Part shown: one piece after another, positions 56,834 to 64,000 of the stretch
How positions within the stretch are numbered: the first letter of the stretch is position 1
How the letters are laid out: each line of letters opens with the position of its first letter
Origin: Winogradskyella psychrotolerans RS-3
GTDB taxonomy: Bacteria; Bacteroidota; Bacteroidia; Flavobacteriales; Flavobacteriaceae
Reading direction: 5' to 3'
Length of the DNA stretch: 64,000 nucleotides
NCBI RefSeq assembly: GCF_000427335.1
Contig: NZ_ATMR01000089.1
Location: forward strand, 1-64,000
Program-made: the position numbers and the translations under genes
The notes under the pieces: model-generated
Database searches by the model: none
Told to the model about the DNA's origin: nothing
What the model saw: the letters and a program-made list of their open reading frames with translations, nothing else

Positions 56834-56872
56834 TTGTTAAGGAAATTTAGTCCAAAAGGAGGCGCAATTTAG

Positions 56873-56880
56873 TAATTTTG
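56873..56880 (+). promoter_or_regulatory. -7 box (TAATTTTG) of the YbaB gene
   Basis: Exact TAnnTTTG, ending 27 bases before the ATG at 56908. The TTG at 56878 is the end of this box and was rejected as a start. Confidence 0.6.
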
Positions 56881-56907
56881 CATCGTATAAATTTAAAAGA
56901 CAAGAAT

Positions 56908-57231
56908 ATGTTTGGAGATATGATGGGAATGATGGGCAAATTAAAAGACGCTCAAAAGAAAGTTGAAGCAACAAAAGAACGATTACATACCGTTTTAATT
57001 GACGAAGCAAGTACTGACAATAAATTAAAAGTAACGATTACTGCCAATAGAACTATTAAATCTATTGATATTGCTGATGAATTACTTCAAGATAAAGATA
57101 TGCTTGAAGATTATTTAATCCTCACACTAAATAAAGCTATTGATAAAGCAACTAATGTCCACGAAACAGAAGTTGCAGCTGTTGCTAAAGAAGGTATGCC
57201 AAATATTCCTGGAATGGATATGTTTAAATAG
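56908..57231 (+). CDS. YbaB/EbfC family nucleoid-associated protein
   Basis: 107 residues from the ATG at 56908. Typical Yba[21 protein letters not shown], the helix-strand centre [20 protein letters not shown] and a C-terminal glycine-methionine patch ending [12 protein letters not shown]. It forms a tweezer-shaped dimer that binds DNA; in many bacteria it sits next to recR or dnaX, but not here. Its stop overlaps the convergent threonine aldolase gene by 8 bases. Confidence 0.9.
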   Translation: MFGDMMGMMGKLKDAQKKVEATKERLHTVLIDEASTDNKLKVTITANRTIKSIDIADELLQDKDMLEDYLILTLNKAIDKATNVHETEVAAVAKEGMPNIPGMDMFK

Positions 57232-58240
57232 ATTTTAGCTCACTTAAAAGTTTGTCATGCATTTGGGTTGTATAATCCAAATGTGTGACCATTCTAAGTT
57301 TATTACTTCCCATTCCTATAATATGGATATTCTTTTCTTTTAAGTTATTCAGGAATTGTGCTTCATCCACACCATCATTTAATTCGAAAATGACAATATT
57401 GGTCTCAATAGGTTCTACTTTTCTAATTATGGATAATTTAGATAACTCTGCTCCTATTTCTTTTGCTCTTTTATGATCGTCTGCCAGTCGTTCAATATTA
57501 TTATCTAAAGCATACAAACCAGCAGCAGCCAAATAGCCAACCTGTCGCATATTACCTCCAAAAAGTTTTCTTAAACTCAAGGATTTTTTCATAATCTCTG
57601 CATCACCTATCAACACAGAACCAATTGGGCAGCCTAAGCCTTTGCTCAAACAAACTGAAACCGTATCGAAAAGCTGACCATATTGCATCGTCGTTTCATT
57701 TTTAGCAACCATAGCATTCCATAAACGCGCTCCATCTAAATGAAAACCTAGATTATTAGTTTTACAGACGTTTTTAATGTTTTCTAATTCCTCAAAATCC
57801 CAACACGCTCCTCCACCTTTATTTGTGGTGTTTTCTACCTCAACTAAACTGGTTTGACTGTAATAGTACGCCGAAGGGTTAATGGCTTCTTTTACTTGTT
57901 CTGCCGTAAACATACCACGATGACCATCTATGAGTTTACAAGACGCTCCACTATGAAAAGCCACTCCCCCTACTTCATAATTATAGATGTGTGCGTATTT
58001 ATCGCAAATCACCTGTTCCCCTGGATTGGTGTGTAACTTTATAGCGATTTGGTTCGCCATACTTCCTGATGGAAAAAACAATGCTTTTTGTTTGCCAAAT
58101 AGCTTTGCTAAACGTTCTTCTAATTCATTAACTGTAGGATCTTCTCTAAAAACATCATCTCCAACTTGGGCAGACATCATAGCATCTAACATGCCTTTTG
58201 ATGGTTTTGTAACGGTATCACTTCTTAAGTCTATTATCAT
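57224..58240 (-). CDS. ltaE: Low-specificity L-threonine aldolase
   Basis: 338 residues. Fold-type I PLP enzyme cleaving L-threonine (and allo-threonine) to glycine and acetaldehyde. [18 protein letters not shown] is the standard start; [14 protein letters not shown] carries the PLP-ring Asp, and [16 protein letters not shown] carries the Schiff-base Lys200. It is cytoplasmic. A hairpin of a dispersed family lies 6 bases before the start. Confidence 0.93.
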   Translation of the reverse strand: MIIDLRSDTVTKPSKGMLDAMMSAQVGDDVFREDPTVNELEERLAKLFGKQKALFFPSGSMANQIAIKLHTNPGEQVICDKYAHIYNYEVGGVAFHSGASCKLIDGHRGMFTAEQVKEAINPSAYYYSQTSLVEVENTTNKGGGACWDFEELENIKNVCKTNNLGFHLDGARLWNAMVAKNETTMQYGQLFDTVSVCLSKGLGCPIGSVLIGDAEIMKKSLSLRKLFGGNMRQVGYLAAAGLYALDNNIERLADDHKRAKEIGAELSKLSIIRKVEPIETNIVIFELNDGVDEAQFLNNLKEKNIHIIGMGSNKLRMVTHLDYTTQMHDKLLSELKSI

Positions 58241-58246
58241 ATATAT

Positions 58247-58264
58247 TTCCCATGAAAATGGGAA
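58247..58264. repeat. Hairpin TTCCCAT-GAAA-ATGGGAA just before the ltaE start
   Basis: 7-bp perfect stem with a GAAA loop, 6 bases before the minus-strand ATG at 58240. Same layout as the element at 46657. Confidence 0.7.
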
Positions 58265-58312
58265 TCTTTTTAGTTAAACAATTTTTTTAATAGGTTTTGA
58301 CTTTAACTTATC

Positions 58313-58328
58313 TTGAGCATAGCCGAAA
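58313..58328 (+). repeat. Degenerate copy of the TTGAGCGCAGTCGAAA element
   Basis: TTGAGCATAGCCGAAA, 12-13 of 16 positions matching the copy at 26447. Lies in the gap between ltaE and the metalloprotease gene. Confidence 0.45.
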
Positions 58329-58347
58329 GATTCGACAAACATAGAGT

Positions 58348-60750
58348 TCAATTTGAACTATAATTACAAACAGCACTTCCTATTGGTGAACCGTCTGGTA
58401 TTTTTGGTGAACTTTCTAATTTGAATTTTTCTGGATGCTCGTAAAACTCTTTAATCATAATTCCATATTGCATATGCATCGCTTCAAGATTCAAAGATTG
58501 TCTTAGAAGGTCAGATATCGTTTTATTGGCAATCGCTCTAGTTTGAAAATAGCTTTCTTCATTTGTTGCTAAATTCATAAGATATTTTAGAACATTGACA
58601 TTGATTTGATATTGTATTTCTGTTAGATATGAATCCGTATGTGTTTTCTCAAAGGACGCTTTTAAAAGCGCATCGATAACATCTTGTAAACTCAATTGAT
58701 TTTCATCTAAACTTTTCTGCAAAATTAAACGATTAGCACGTTGCGGATGCAATAAAAATTTCAATGTCATATCACTTGCCGTATTTGCAGCACTTAAGGG
58801 ATCAAAAGCCACTCCCGTTTTACCTTTAAAAGATTCTCGCGAACTTTTATAACCAAAAGCTCTAGGAGGAAATAAGTCTAACTTATCTTTTGGTATCGCT
58901 AAAATAGACGCCTCCAATGTTTTTAAAACAGCAGTTAAAGTTTCCTTTTGTGTAGATGCACTAACAGATTTAGATCGTAACTGTTCATCTCCTTTAACGG
59001 CATAATTATAATCTAAACCACCAATAACCTTTGTAGCTGCTTCTACCTGAAAACGATGGTAAAAATATAGAGGCACAAATACATCTTCTAACACAGAATA
59101 AGGTTGGTAAGCTTTAATATTATCTTCGGAAAAATTAGCAATGGCTTGTTTTCGTAATTCTAAAACAGCATTCAACTCTTCCGTTGGTGTTTTTCCATTA
59201 TCCCACAAATGTGCCAAAGCATGTGCTCCGCCAGCTGCTCTCGCATCAGAATCGGTAATAAAACGTAAACCATCATTTTGTGATTTTTTCAATATGCTAC
59301 GTAAGGCTTCTTCCTCATTCGTCTTTTTATCCAATTCAGAATAACTATAAGCGACTGTGACTTTATCCCAATCACCAATTCCTGTGGCATAGGCATTACT
59401 AAAATCAATTTCACCATCTTTTAAAGTTACCTGAGGATGTGGATAATCCATAACCGATGCTCTATTATTTGTACTTGCGGCAAAATTGTGAGCAAAACCA
59501 ATAGTGTGGCCGACTTCGTGTGCGCTTAATTGTCTAATTCTGGCTAAGGCCATATCTAGCATCGGTTGGTAGTTATCATCACGTTCTGCAAACGGCTTAT
59601 TCATTAAAGCTTGCGCAATCAGAAAATCTTGACGAATACGTAAGCTTCCTAAACTCACATGCCCTTTAATAATTTCACCCGTTCTAGGATCCACAACACT
59701 AGCACCATAACTCCAACCTCTTGTACTACGATGCACCCACTGAATCACATTATATCTGCAATCCATAGGATCTGCATCTTTAGGTAACATTTTCACCTGA
59801 AATGCGTCTTTAAAACCAATGGCTTCGTAAGCTTCATTCCACCATTTCGCCCCATCTAATAAAGCAGAACGCACAGGTTCTGGTGTCCCAGGATCTAAAT
59901 AATAGATAATTGGGTCTTTAGCCTCACTCATTTTAGACCTCGGGTTTTTCTTTTCCAAACGATGTCTAATAATAAATCGTTTTGTGATATCCTCTTCAAT
60001 AGGTGCAGCATAATCCATATAAGACATCGAAATCGCTCCACTGCGGGTATCAAAAACTCTTGGTTTGTAATTATTATCCGGTAACTTAATAAACGAATGA
60101 TGCTGAACAACACTCACTAAAGAAGCTGTTGGCGTAACACTTCGTAAATTCTTGCCCGTTGGTTCACCTTTAAAAGTTAACAAAGCTTCAAACTCAACAT
60201 TCTTAGGAAACGCTTTTGTGCGCCCTAAGGATAACGCGCTTTTTGAAGCATCTAATTTGTAAGCTCCTTCTTTCATCTTTTTTAAACGATAGGCCACTCC
60301 ATGGGTATCCTCCATTAAAAACGGTGTAAAATCAATGACGTAAACATCATCTTTATCAGACATAATTTTAAATCCAAATAAAACGGACTTTGCAAAAGCC
60401 TGCTCAATACTCTTCTTTTCTAAAGTGTTTTTAGTGTTTGCTCGGTATTTTAAATTGGGCTGAATGAGTAATAATTTGTTTCCCGCTTTTTCAAAATAGA
60501 CAACACGTTCACTCCCTAATTGACCTCTATCTAAACCGATGTTGTTGCTTCCAATTCCTGACGCTAGAGAATTCACGTATAAGAATTGCTCATTCAATTT
60601 CTTAACTTTAAGAAAGATTTTATCGGTACTTTCATCATAATAAAAATCGAAGTAGCCTTCATAGGCTTTTAGGTCTTTCTTATCTAGAATTTGAGCTTGA
60701 AATTGAGAGCAGATAAAAAAGAATCCAAACAGAACGTATAATTTTTTCAT
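58348..60750 (-). CDS. Zinc-dependent metalloprotease (DUF5117/DUF4953 family)
   Basis: 800 residues from the ATG at 60750 (MKKLYVLFGFFFICSQ); the ATG at 60768 would add six residues before the signal peptide. The exported protein has a zincin motif HEVGHTIGFAHNFA with His411, Glu412, His415 and His421. Long N-terminal (DUF5117) and C-terminal (DUF4953) domains flank it. Function: unknown, perhaps degradation of exogenous protein. It has a -7 box on minus, divergent from prfB. Confidence 0.9.
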   Translation of the reverse strand: MKKLYVLFGFFFICSQFQAQILDKKDLKAYEGYFDFYYDESTDKIFLKVKKLNEQFLYVNSLASGIGSNNIGLDRGQLGSERVVYFEKAGNKLLLIQPNLKYRANTKNTLEKKSIEQAFAKSVLFGFKIMSDKDDVYVIDFTPFLMEDTHGVAYRLKKMKEGAYKLDASKSALSLGRTKAFPKNVEFEALLTFKGEPTGKNLRSVTPTASLVSVVQHHSFIKLPDNNYKPRVFDTRSGAISMSYMDYAAPIEEDITKRFIIRHRLEKKNPRSKMSEAKDPIIYYLDPGTPEPVRSALLDGAKWWNEAYEAIGFKDAFQVKMLPKDADPMDCRYNVIQWVHRSTRGWSYGASVVDPRTGEIIKGHVSLGSLRIRQDFLIAQALMNKPFAERDDNYQPMLDMALARIRQLSAHEVGHTIGFAHNFAASTNNRASVMDYPHPQVTLKDGEIDFSNAYATGIGDWDKVTVAYSYSELDKKTNEEEALRSILKKSQNDGLRFITDSDARAAGGAHALAHLWDNGKTPTEELNAVLELRKQAIANFSEDNIKAYQPYSVLEDVFVPLYFYHRFQVEAATKVIGGLDYNYAVKGDEQLRSKSVSASTQKETLTAVLKTLEASILAIPKDKLDLFPPRAFGYKSSRESFKGKTGVAFDPLSAANTASDMTLKFLLHPQRANRLILQKSLDENQLSLQDVIDALLKASFEKTHTDSYLTEIQYQINVNVLKYLMNLATNEESYFQTRAIANKTISDLLRQSLNLEAMHMQYGIMIKEFYEHPEKFKLESSPKIPDGSPIGSAVCNYSSN

Positions 60751-60797
60751 AGTAAAGTATTGAATCATAAAACTACGGAATTTCCAAAAAACCGATT

Positions 60798-60805
60798 CAA
60801 AATTA
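60798..60805 (-). promoter_or_regulatory. -7 box (TAATTTTG) of the metalloprotease gene
   Basis: CAAAATTA on plus, exact TAnnTTTG on minus, 48 bases before the ATG. Confidence 0.45.
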
Positions 60806-60826
60806 TGGCACTTTATTAACGCGCCT

Positions 60827-60834
60827 TATATTTG
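60827..60834 (+). promoter_or_regulatory. -7 box (TATATTTG) of prfB
   Basis: Exact TAnnTTTG, ending 20 bases before the ATG at 60854. Confidence 0.55.
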
Positions 60835-60853
60835 TATAAAATTATCTTACACT

Positions 60854-61964
60854 ATGATAACATCAGATCAAATAAAAGATCTCAATTCCCGTCTAGACGT
60901 ACTTAGACAATATCTTTGACTTAGATGCTAAGCTCATAGAAATCGCTAACGAAGAAGAGCAAACTTTTGACCCTAATTTTTGGAATGACTCAAAAGCTGC
61001 CGAATTGATTATGAAATCTATTCGTGAGAAAAAGAGTTGGGTTAACGACTATAATGATGCCAAATCACTTTTTGAAGATTTAGAAGTTATTTACGAATTC
61101 TACAAGGAAGACGAAGCTCCGATGGAAAATGTTGAAGAACGTTATGAAACCGTAGTTAATGCCATTGAAAAGCTAGAATTTAAAAACATGTTGTCTGAAG
61201 AAGGTGACAGTTTAAGTGCTGTACTACAAATTACAGCTGGTGCAGGCGGAACAGAATCTTGCGATTGGGCGAATATGTTAATGCGTATGTATCTCATGTA
61301 TGCCGAAAAAAGCGGTTATAAAGTTAGAGAGCTTAACATGCAAGAAGGAGATGTTGCTGGGATAAAAACCGTAACTTTAGAAATTGAAGGCGATTTTGCT
61401 TTTGGTTGGCTTAAAGGCGAAAACGGAGTCCATCGTTTGGTACGTATTTCACCTTTTGATAGTAACGCAAAACGACACACGAGTTTTGCTTCAGTTTATG
61501 TTTACCCTTTGGTTGACGATACTATTGAAATAGACATTAATCCATCTGATATTGAAATCACAACAGCCAGATCTAGTGGAGCTGGTGGACAAAATGTAAA
61601 CAAAGTTGAAACAAAAGTTCAGCTTTTACATAAACCTTCTGGAATTCAAATTCAATGTTCAGAAACACGTTCTCAGCACGATAACCGAAATAGAGCAATG
61701 CAAATGTTGAAGTCACAATTGTACGAAATTGAGTTACAAAAACAAATGGCACAGCGTGATGATATTGAAGCTGGAAAAATGAAAATTGAATGGGGAAGTC
61801 AAATCAGAAATTACGTGATGCATCCTTATAAATTAGTCAAAGATGTACGTTCTGCTCACGAAACAGGAAATGTTGATGCTGTTATGGATGGTGCTATTGA
61901 ACCGTTTTTAAAAGCTTACTTAATGATGATGGGACAAAAAGAAGATTCGGCATTAAAATTGTAA
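60854..61964 (+). CDS. prfB: Peptide chain release factor 2 with +1 programmed frameshift
   Basis: Release factor for UGA and UAA stops. The first frame (ATG 60854) encodes 21 codons ending RQYL, followed by TGA at 60917. A +1 shift at CTT TGA (60914-60919) continues as [14 protein letters not shown] and gives a 369-residue protein. The catalytic GGQ is in [13 protein letters not shown] and the UGA-reading SPF in [11 protein letters not shown]. In most bacteria an AGGGGG element precedes the slip site; here it reads AGACAA, so the shift must occur without it. An autoregulatory switch by RF2 level is expected, since less RF2 would allow more shifting. Confidence 0.95.
60914..60920 (+). promoter_or_regulatory. 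prfB programmed frameshift site CTTTGAC without SD-like element
   Basis: Slip codon CTT, stop TGA and following C, preceded by TAT. The six bases before TAT (60905-60910) are AGACAA instead of the usual AGGGGG. Confidence 0.9.
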
Positions 61965-61996
61965 TATTATAGTTACTAAAATAAAATCTGCATAAA

Positions 61997-62338
61997 ATGA
62001 TTGAAATATACCACAACCCAAGATGTTCCAAATCGAGACAAGGCCTTTCTATATTAGAAGAATCCGGTAAAGCATTTGAAATCATAAAATATCTGGAAGA
62101 AGATTTAACATCTGTAGAACTACAAGACGTGATTATAAAATTGGGTATTAAACCTATCGATTTAATCCGAAAAAACGAAGCTATTTGGAAATCAGAATTC
62201 AAAGGAAAATCCCTTTCTGATAATGAAATTATTGCCGCTATGGTTAATCATCCAAAACTCATAGAACGTCCGATTGTAATTAACGGAGATAAGGCTGTAA
62301 TTGGCAGGCCACCAGAAGCAATCAAAGAAATTATATAA
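61997..62338 (+). CDS. arsC: ArsC family arsenate reductase
   Basis: 113 residues of the thioredoxin-fold ArsC/Spx/YffB group. N-terminal IYHNPRCSKSRQGL holds the catalytic Cys at residue 10 and the basic anion pocket; C-terminal RPIVINGDKAVIGRPPEAI holds the second conserved Arg region. Glutaredoxin-dependent reduction of arsenate is the family function. No arsenic operon is nearby, so the role may be more general. It begins 32 bases after prfB. Confidence 0.88.
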   Translation: MIEIYHNPRCSKSRQGLSILEESGKAFEIIKYLEEDLTSVELQDVIIKLGIKPIDLIRKNEAIWKSEFKGKSLSDNEIIAAMVNHPKLIERPIVINGDKAVIGRPPEAIKEII

Positions 62339-62435
62339 CTTTACAAACATGAAACGAGCCTGTTCAAATTTTTATCAACTAAGAAAATGATTTAAAGCGA
62401 ACAGCATGTGACCATAAAACAATAATCCCAAACAC

Positions 62436-62891
62436 ATGAAAAAGATAGTTTTATTAATTTTCACTATTCTCTTAAGCTTAAATATTAACGCTCAAAGACA
62501 AGGGAATAACAGGAGTAACATCCCTCAAACGAATAGAGAACCCACTGAACAAGAAATCGCAAAGTACGAACGAGAAGCAGAAGAACGTAAAGAAGAATAT
62601 ATTGCAAATTTCTTAACGACTCTAGAAGCAGATGATTTTCAAAAGCAAATCATTAAACTAAACATAAATAGTTTTTTTGAAGAAAAAATAGCCATCTTTA
62701 AAACAAGGTTTGAGCATTCTCTTGATCGTGAAGCAGCCATAAAAAAATTGGAAGATACTCATTTTGCAGAATTAAAGGAGCTTATTTCAGAAGATGACAT
62801 GGCCAAAATAAAGGAAATGATAAATGGAAAATTTGATGAAAAGGAAGTCGTAAAAAAGAAGCGAAAAAAGAAAAAGAAAAACAAAGACTAA
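62436..62891 (+). CDS. Secreted lysine-rich protein, unknown function
   Basis: 151 residues. The signal peptide ends LNINAQRQ. The mature part is helical and charged (TEQEIAKYEREAEERKEEYI; DDFQKQIIKLNINSFFEEKI), ending in a polylysine tail (VVKKKRKKKKKNKD). The helical centre is reminiscent of periplasmic LTxxQ-type chaperones, but no motif settles it. It lies 115 bases before an outer-membrane receptor gene in the same direction. Confidence 0.7.
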   Translation: MKKIVLLIFTILLSLNINAQRQGNNRSNIPQTNREPTEQEIAKYEREAEERKEEYIANFLTTLEADDFQKQIIKLNINSFFEEKIAIFKTRFEHSLDREAAIKKLEDTHFAELKELISEDDMAKIKEMINGKFDEKEVVKKKRKKKKKNKD

Positions 62892-62962
62892 TGTTTTGTT
62901 AAAAACGCTTCATTTTTTGCTGTCTTTAACACAAGATTAACCAATCTCAACTAAACTAAAGG

Positions 62963-62970
62963 TATTTTTG
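62963..62970 (+). promoter_or_regulatory. -7 box (TATTTTTG) of the receptor gene
   Basis: Exact TAnnTTTG, ending 36 bases before the ATG at 63007. Confidence 0.5.
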
Positions 62971-63006
62971 CGAGTCTAATAGACTAATAACCTTTAAACA
63001 TTTGTG

Positions 63007-64000
63007 ATGAAATTACGCCTTATTACCGCTTTCTTGTTAATTTTTGTTTTAGTTTTTCTTTTGCTCAAAAAGACTTAAAAATTGAAGGAACCATTATTGA
63101 AGAAGACACTAATATTCCACTAGAATATGCTACAGTTGTCGTTAAAACTAAAACAGATAACAAAATTATAACTGGTGGTATTACTGATACTAAAGGTAGA
63201 TTTAATATTGAAGTTCCTATAGGGACTTATATCATATCTGTAGAATACATTTCTTACAAAACAAAAAATTTCCCAGAACGAAATTTTGACAAAGATACCG
63301 ATTTAGGGACCATTAGTTTGGCTTTAGATGTCGCTTCTTTAAATGAAGTTATGGTTGTTGCAGAACGTACTACAGTCGAAATAAAATTAGACAAAAAAGT
63401 TTATAACATTGGTAAAGATTTAACGACTGCTGGTGGAACCGTAAGCGATGCGCTTAACAATGTACCCTCTGTTGCAGTAGATGTAGAAGGAGCCATTAGT
63501 CTTAGAGGAAATGAGAACGTTCGTATCTTAATTAACGGAAAACCTTCCGCAATGGCAGGTTTTGGTGATAGCAATATATTAAGTCAATTACCCGCAGAAG
63601 CTATTGAGCGTGTCGAAGTGATTACCTCACCATCTGCAAGATACGATGCTGAAGGTACAGCAGGAATCCTTAATATTATTCTTAGACAAAAAGAAACATT
63701 AGGCTTTAATGGGTCTGTAAATTTAACCGCTGGTAATCCTGATAATTTAGGAGTATCTGCTACTTTAAATTACCGTAAAGAAAAATATAATCTTTTTTCA
63801 AATTTTGGATGGCGCTATTCTGATGCTCCACGTACAACATTCACTGATGTTGATTACTATGATACTTATGATGAAGATGGACAATTAAGAGAACTTGAAT
63901 TTAGAAAAATTATTGAAGACCAAAATGTAGATCGTTTAAGCAGAAACTACAACGCTAACATCGGTATGGAGTACTTTCTAAATGAATCTTCATCTGTAAC
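63007..64000 (+). pseudogene. Outer-membrane TonB-dependent-type beta-barrel receptor, frameshifted and cut by the window end
   Basis: The ATG at 63007 begins a signal peptide (MKLRLITAFLLIFV), but the frame breaks in the T4 run 63047-63050. One extra T gives FVFSFSFAQKDLKIEGT and an open frame to the window edge. A carboxypeptidase-regulatory-like domain (ATVVVKTKTDNKIITGGITD split; about 100 residues) precedes a plug domain with GGTVSDALNNVPSVAVDVEG and AIERVEVITSPSARYDAEGT, then the start of the barrel. It imports or binds an unknown substrate at the outer membrane. At least 330 residues are visible; the rest lies beyond the window. Confidence 0.85.

Noticed and set aside
56856-56862. Perfect AAGGAGG Shine-Dalgarno-like sequence
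   Set aside because: It lies upstream of the promoter box and 46 bases from the ATG, so it is not in the ybaB message leader.
1-64000. tRNA, rRNA, riboswitch, phage or insertion sequence
   Set aside because: Intergenic regions were read and none showed a recognisable cloverleaf, conserved core, transposase or terminal repeats.

Overview
The window is about 64 kb of A+T-rich bacterial chromosome from a marine-type member of the Flavobacteriaceae (Bacteroidota). The evidence is the gene content: bacillithiol synthesis (bshA), a BatA-type membrane protein, a YfhO protein, DUF4834 and DUF3667 proteins, a flavobacterial LptD, an outer-membrane beta-barrel receptor, and a serine-palmitoyltransferase-like enzyme with a cysteine-synthase-like neighbour. 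The promoters agree: boxes of the Bacteroidota form TAnnTTTG lie in front of many genes. The prfB frameshift site lacks its usual Shine-Dalgarno-like element, a state I recall being reported for Winogradskyella, so a Winogradskyella-like genus is plausible but unproven. No rRNA, tRNA, CRISPR array, prophage or insertion sequence was seen. This is core chromosome, not a genomic island.

Layout. 0-5.7 kb (minus strand): bshA, a GH3/serine-hydrolase fusion and serB, the last two each split by a one-base frameshift. 5.7-13.1 kb (minus): a probable long operon of amidase, MCE/MlaD protein, membrane Fe-S protein, CCG-domain partner, two tiny membrane proteins, two PH-domain proteins and an unknown protein. 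13.2-23.3 kb: lptD, ridA, a FemAB-like transferase, a TIGR02757 protein, guaC, an S10 peptidase and a GAF histidine kinase, mostly on plus. 23.4-33.6 kb: M61 peptidase, GT2 transferase, a tight run of BatA-like protein, pseudo-dihydroorotase, DUF4870-like protein and esterase, then a PhnP-like hydrolase and a conserved 484-residue protein. 33.7-43.8 kb: bcp/nth divergent pair, lipoprotein, an ECF sigma factor with an unlisted 47-residue companion ORF, uvrA, membrane proteins and a secreted Arg/Ser/Thr-rich protein behind a sigma-54-like promoter. 43.8-49.8 kb (minus): flippase, glycosyltransferase, YfhO and DUF4834 envelope genes. 49.9-64 kb: outer-membrane transporter, GNAT protein, the two candidate sulfonolipid genes, oligopeptidase B, YbaB, threonine aldolase, a large metalloprotease, prfB, arsC-like gene, a secreted lysine-rich protein and the start of a receptor gene.

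Two sequence-wide patterns matter to the reader. First, four genes (GH3 fusion, serB, batA-like, terminal receptor), and probably a fifth at its tail, are broken by loss of exactly one base in an A/T homopolymer; adding one base restores full-length proteins. This looks like sequencing or assembly error rather than gene decay. Second, three naive TTG starts (lptD, guaC, ybaB) are the last three bases of a TAnnTTTG promoter box, so the real starts lie downstream and are corrected here.

The most interesting leads are: the SD-less prfB frameshift site; the sigma-54-like promoter and secreted basic protein; a split ETF:menaquinone-oxidoreductase-like complex inside an envelope operon; a dihydroorotase-like protein that has lost its metal ligands; an endonuclease III with no cysteine at all; the candidate capnine (sulfonolipid) gene pair; and three unrelated heptamer tandem arrays lying just behind genes.
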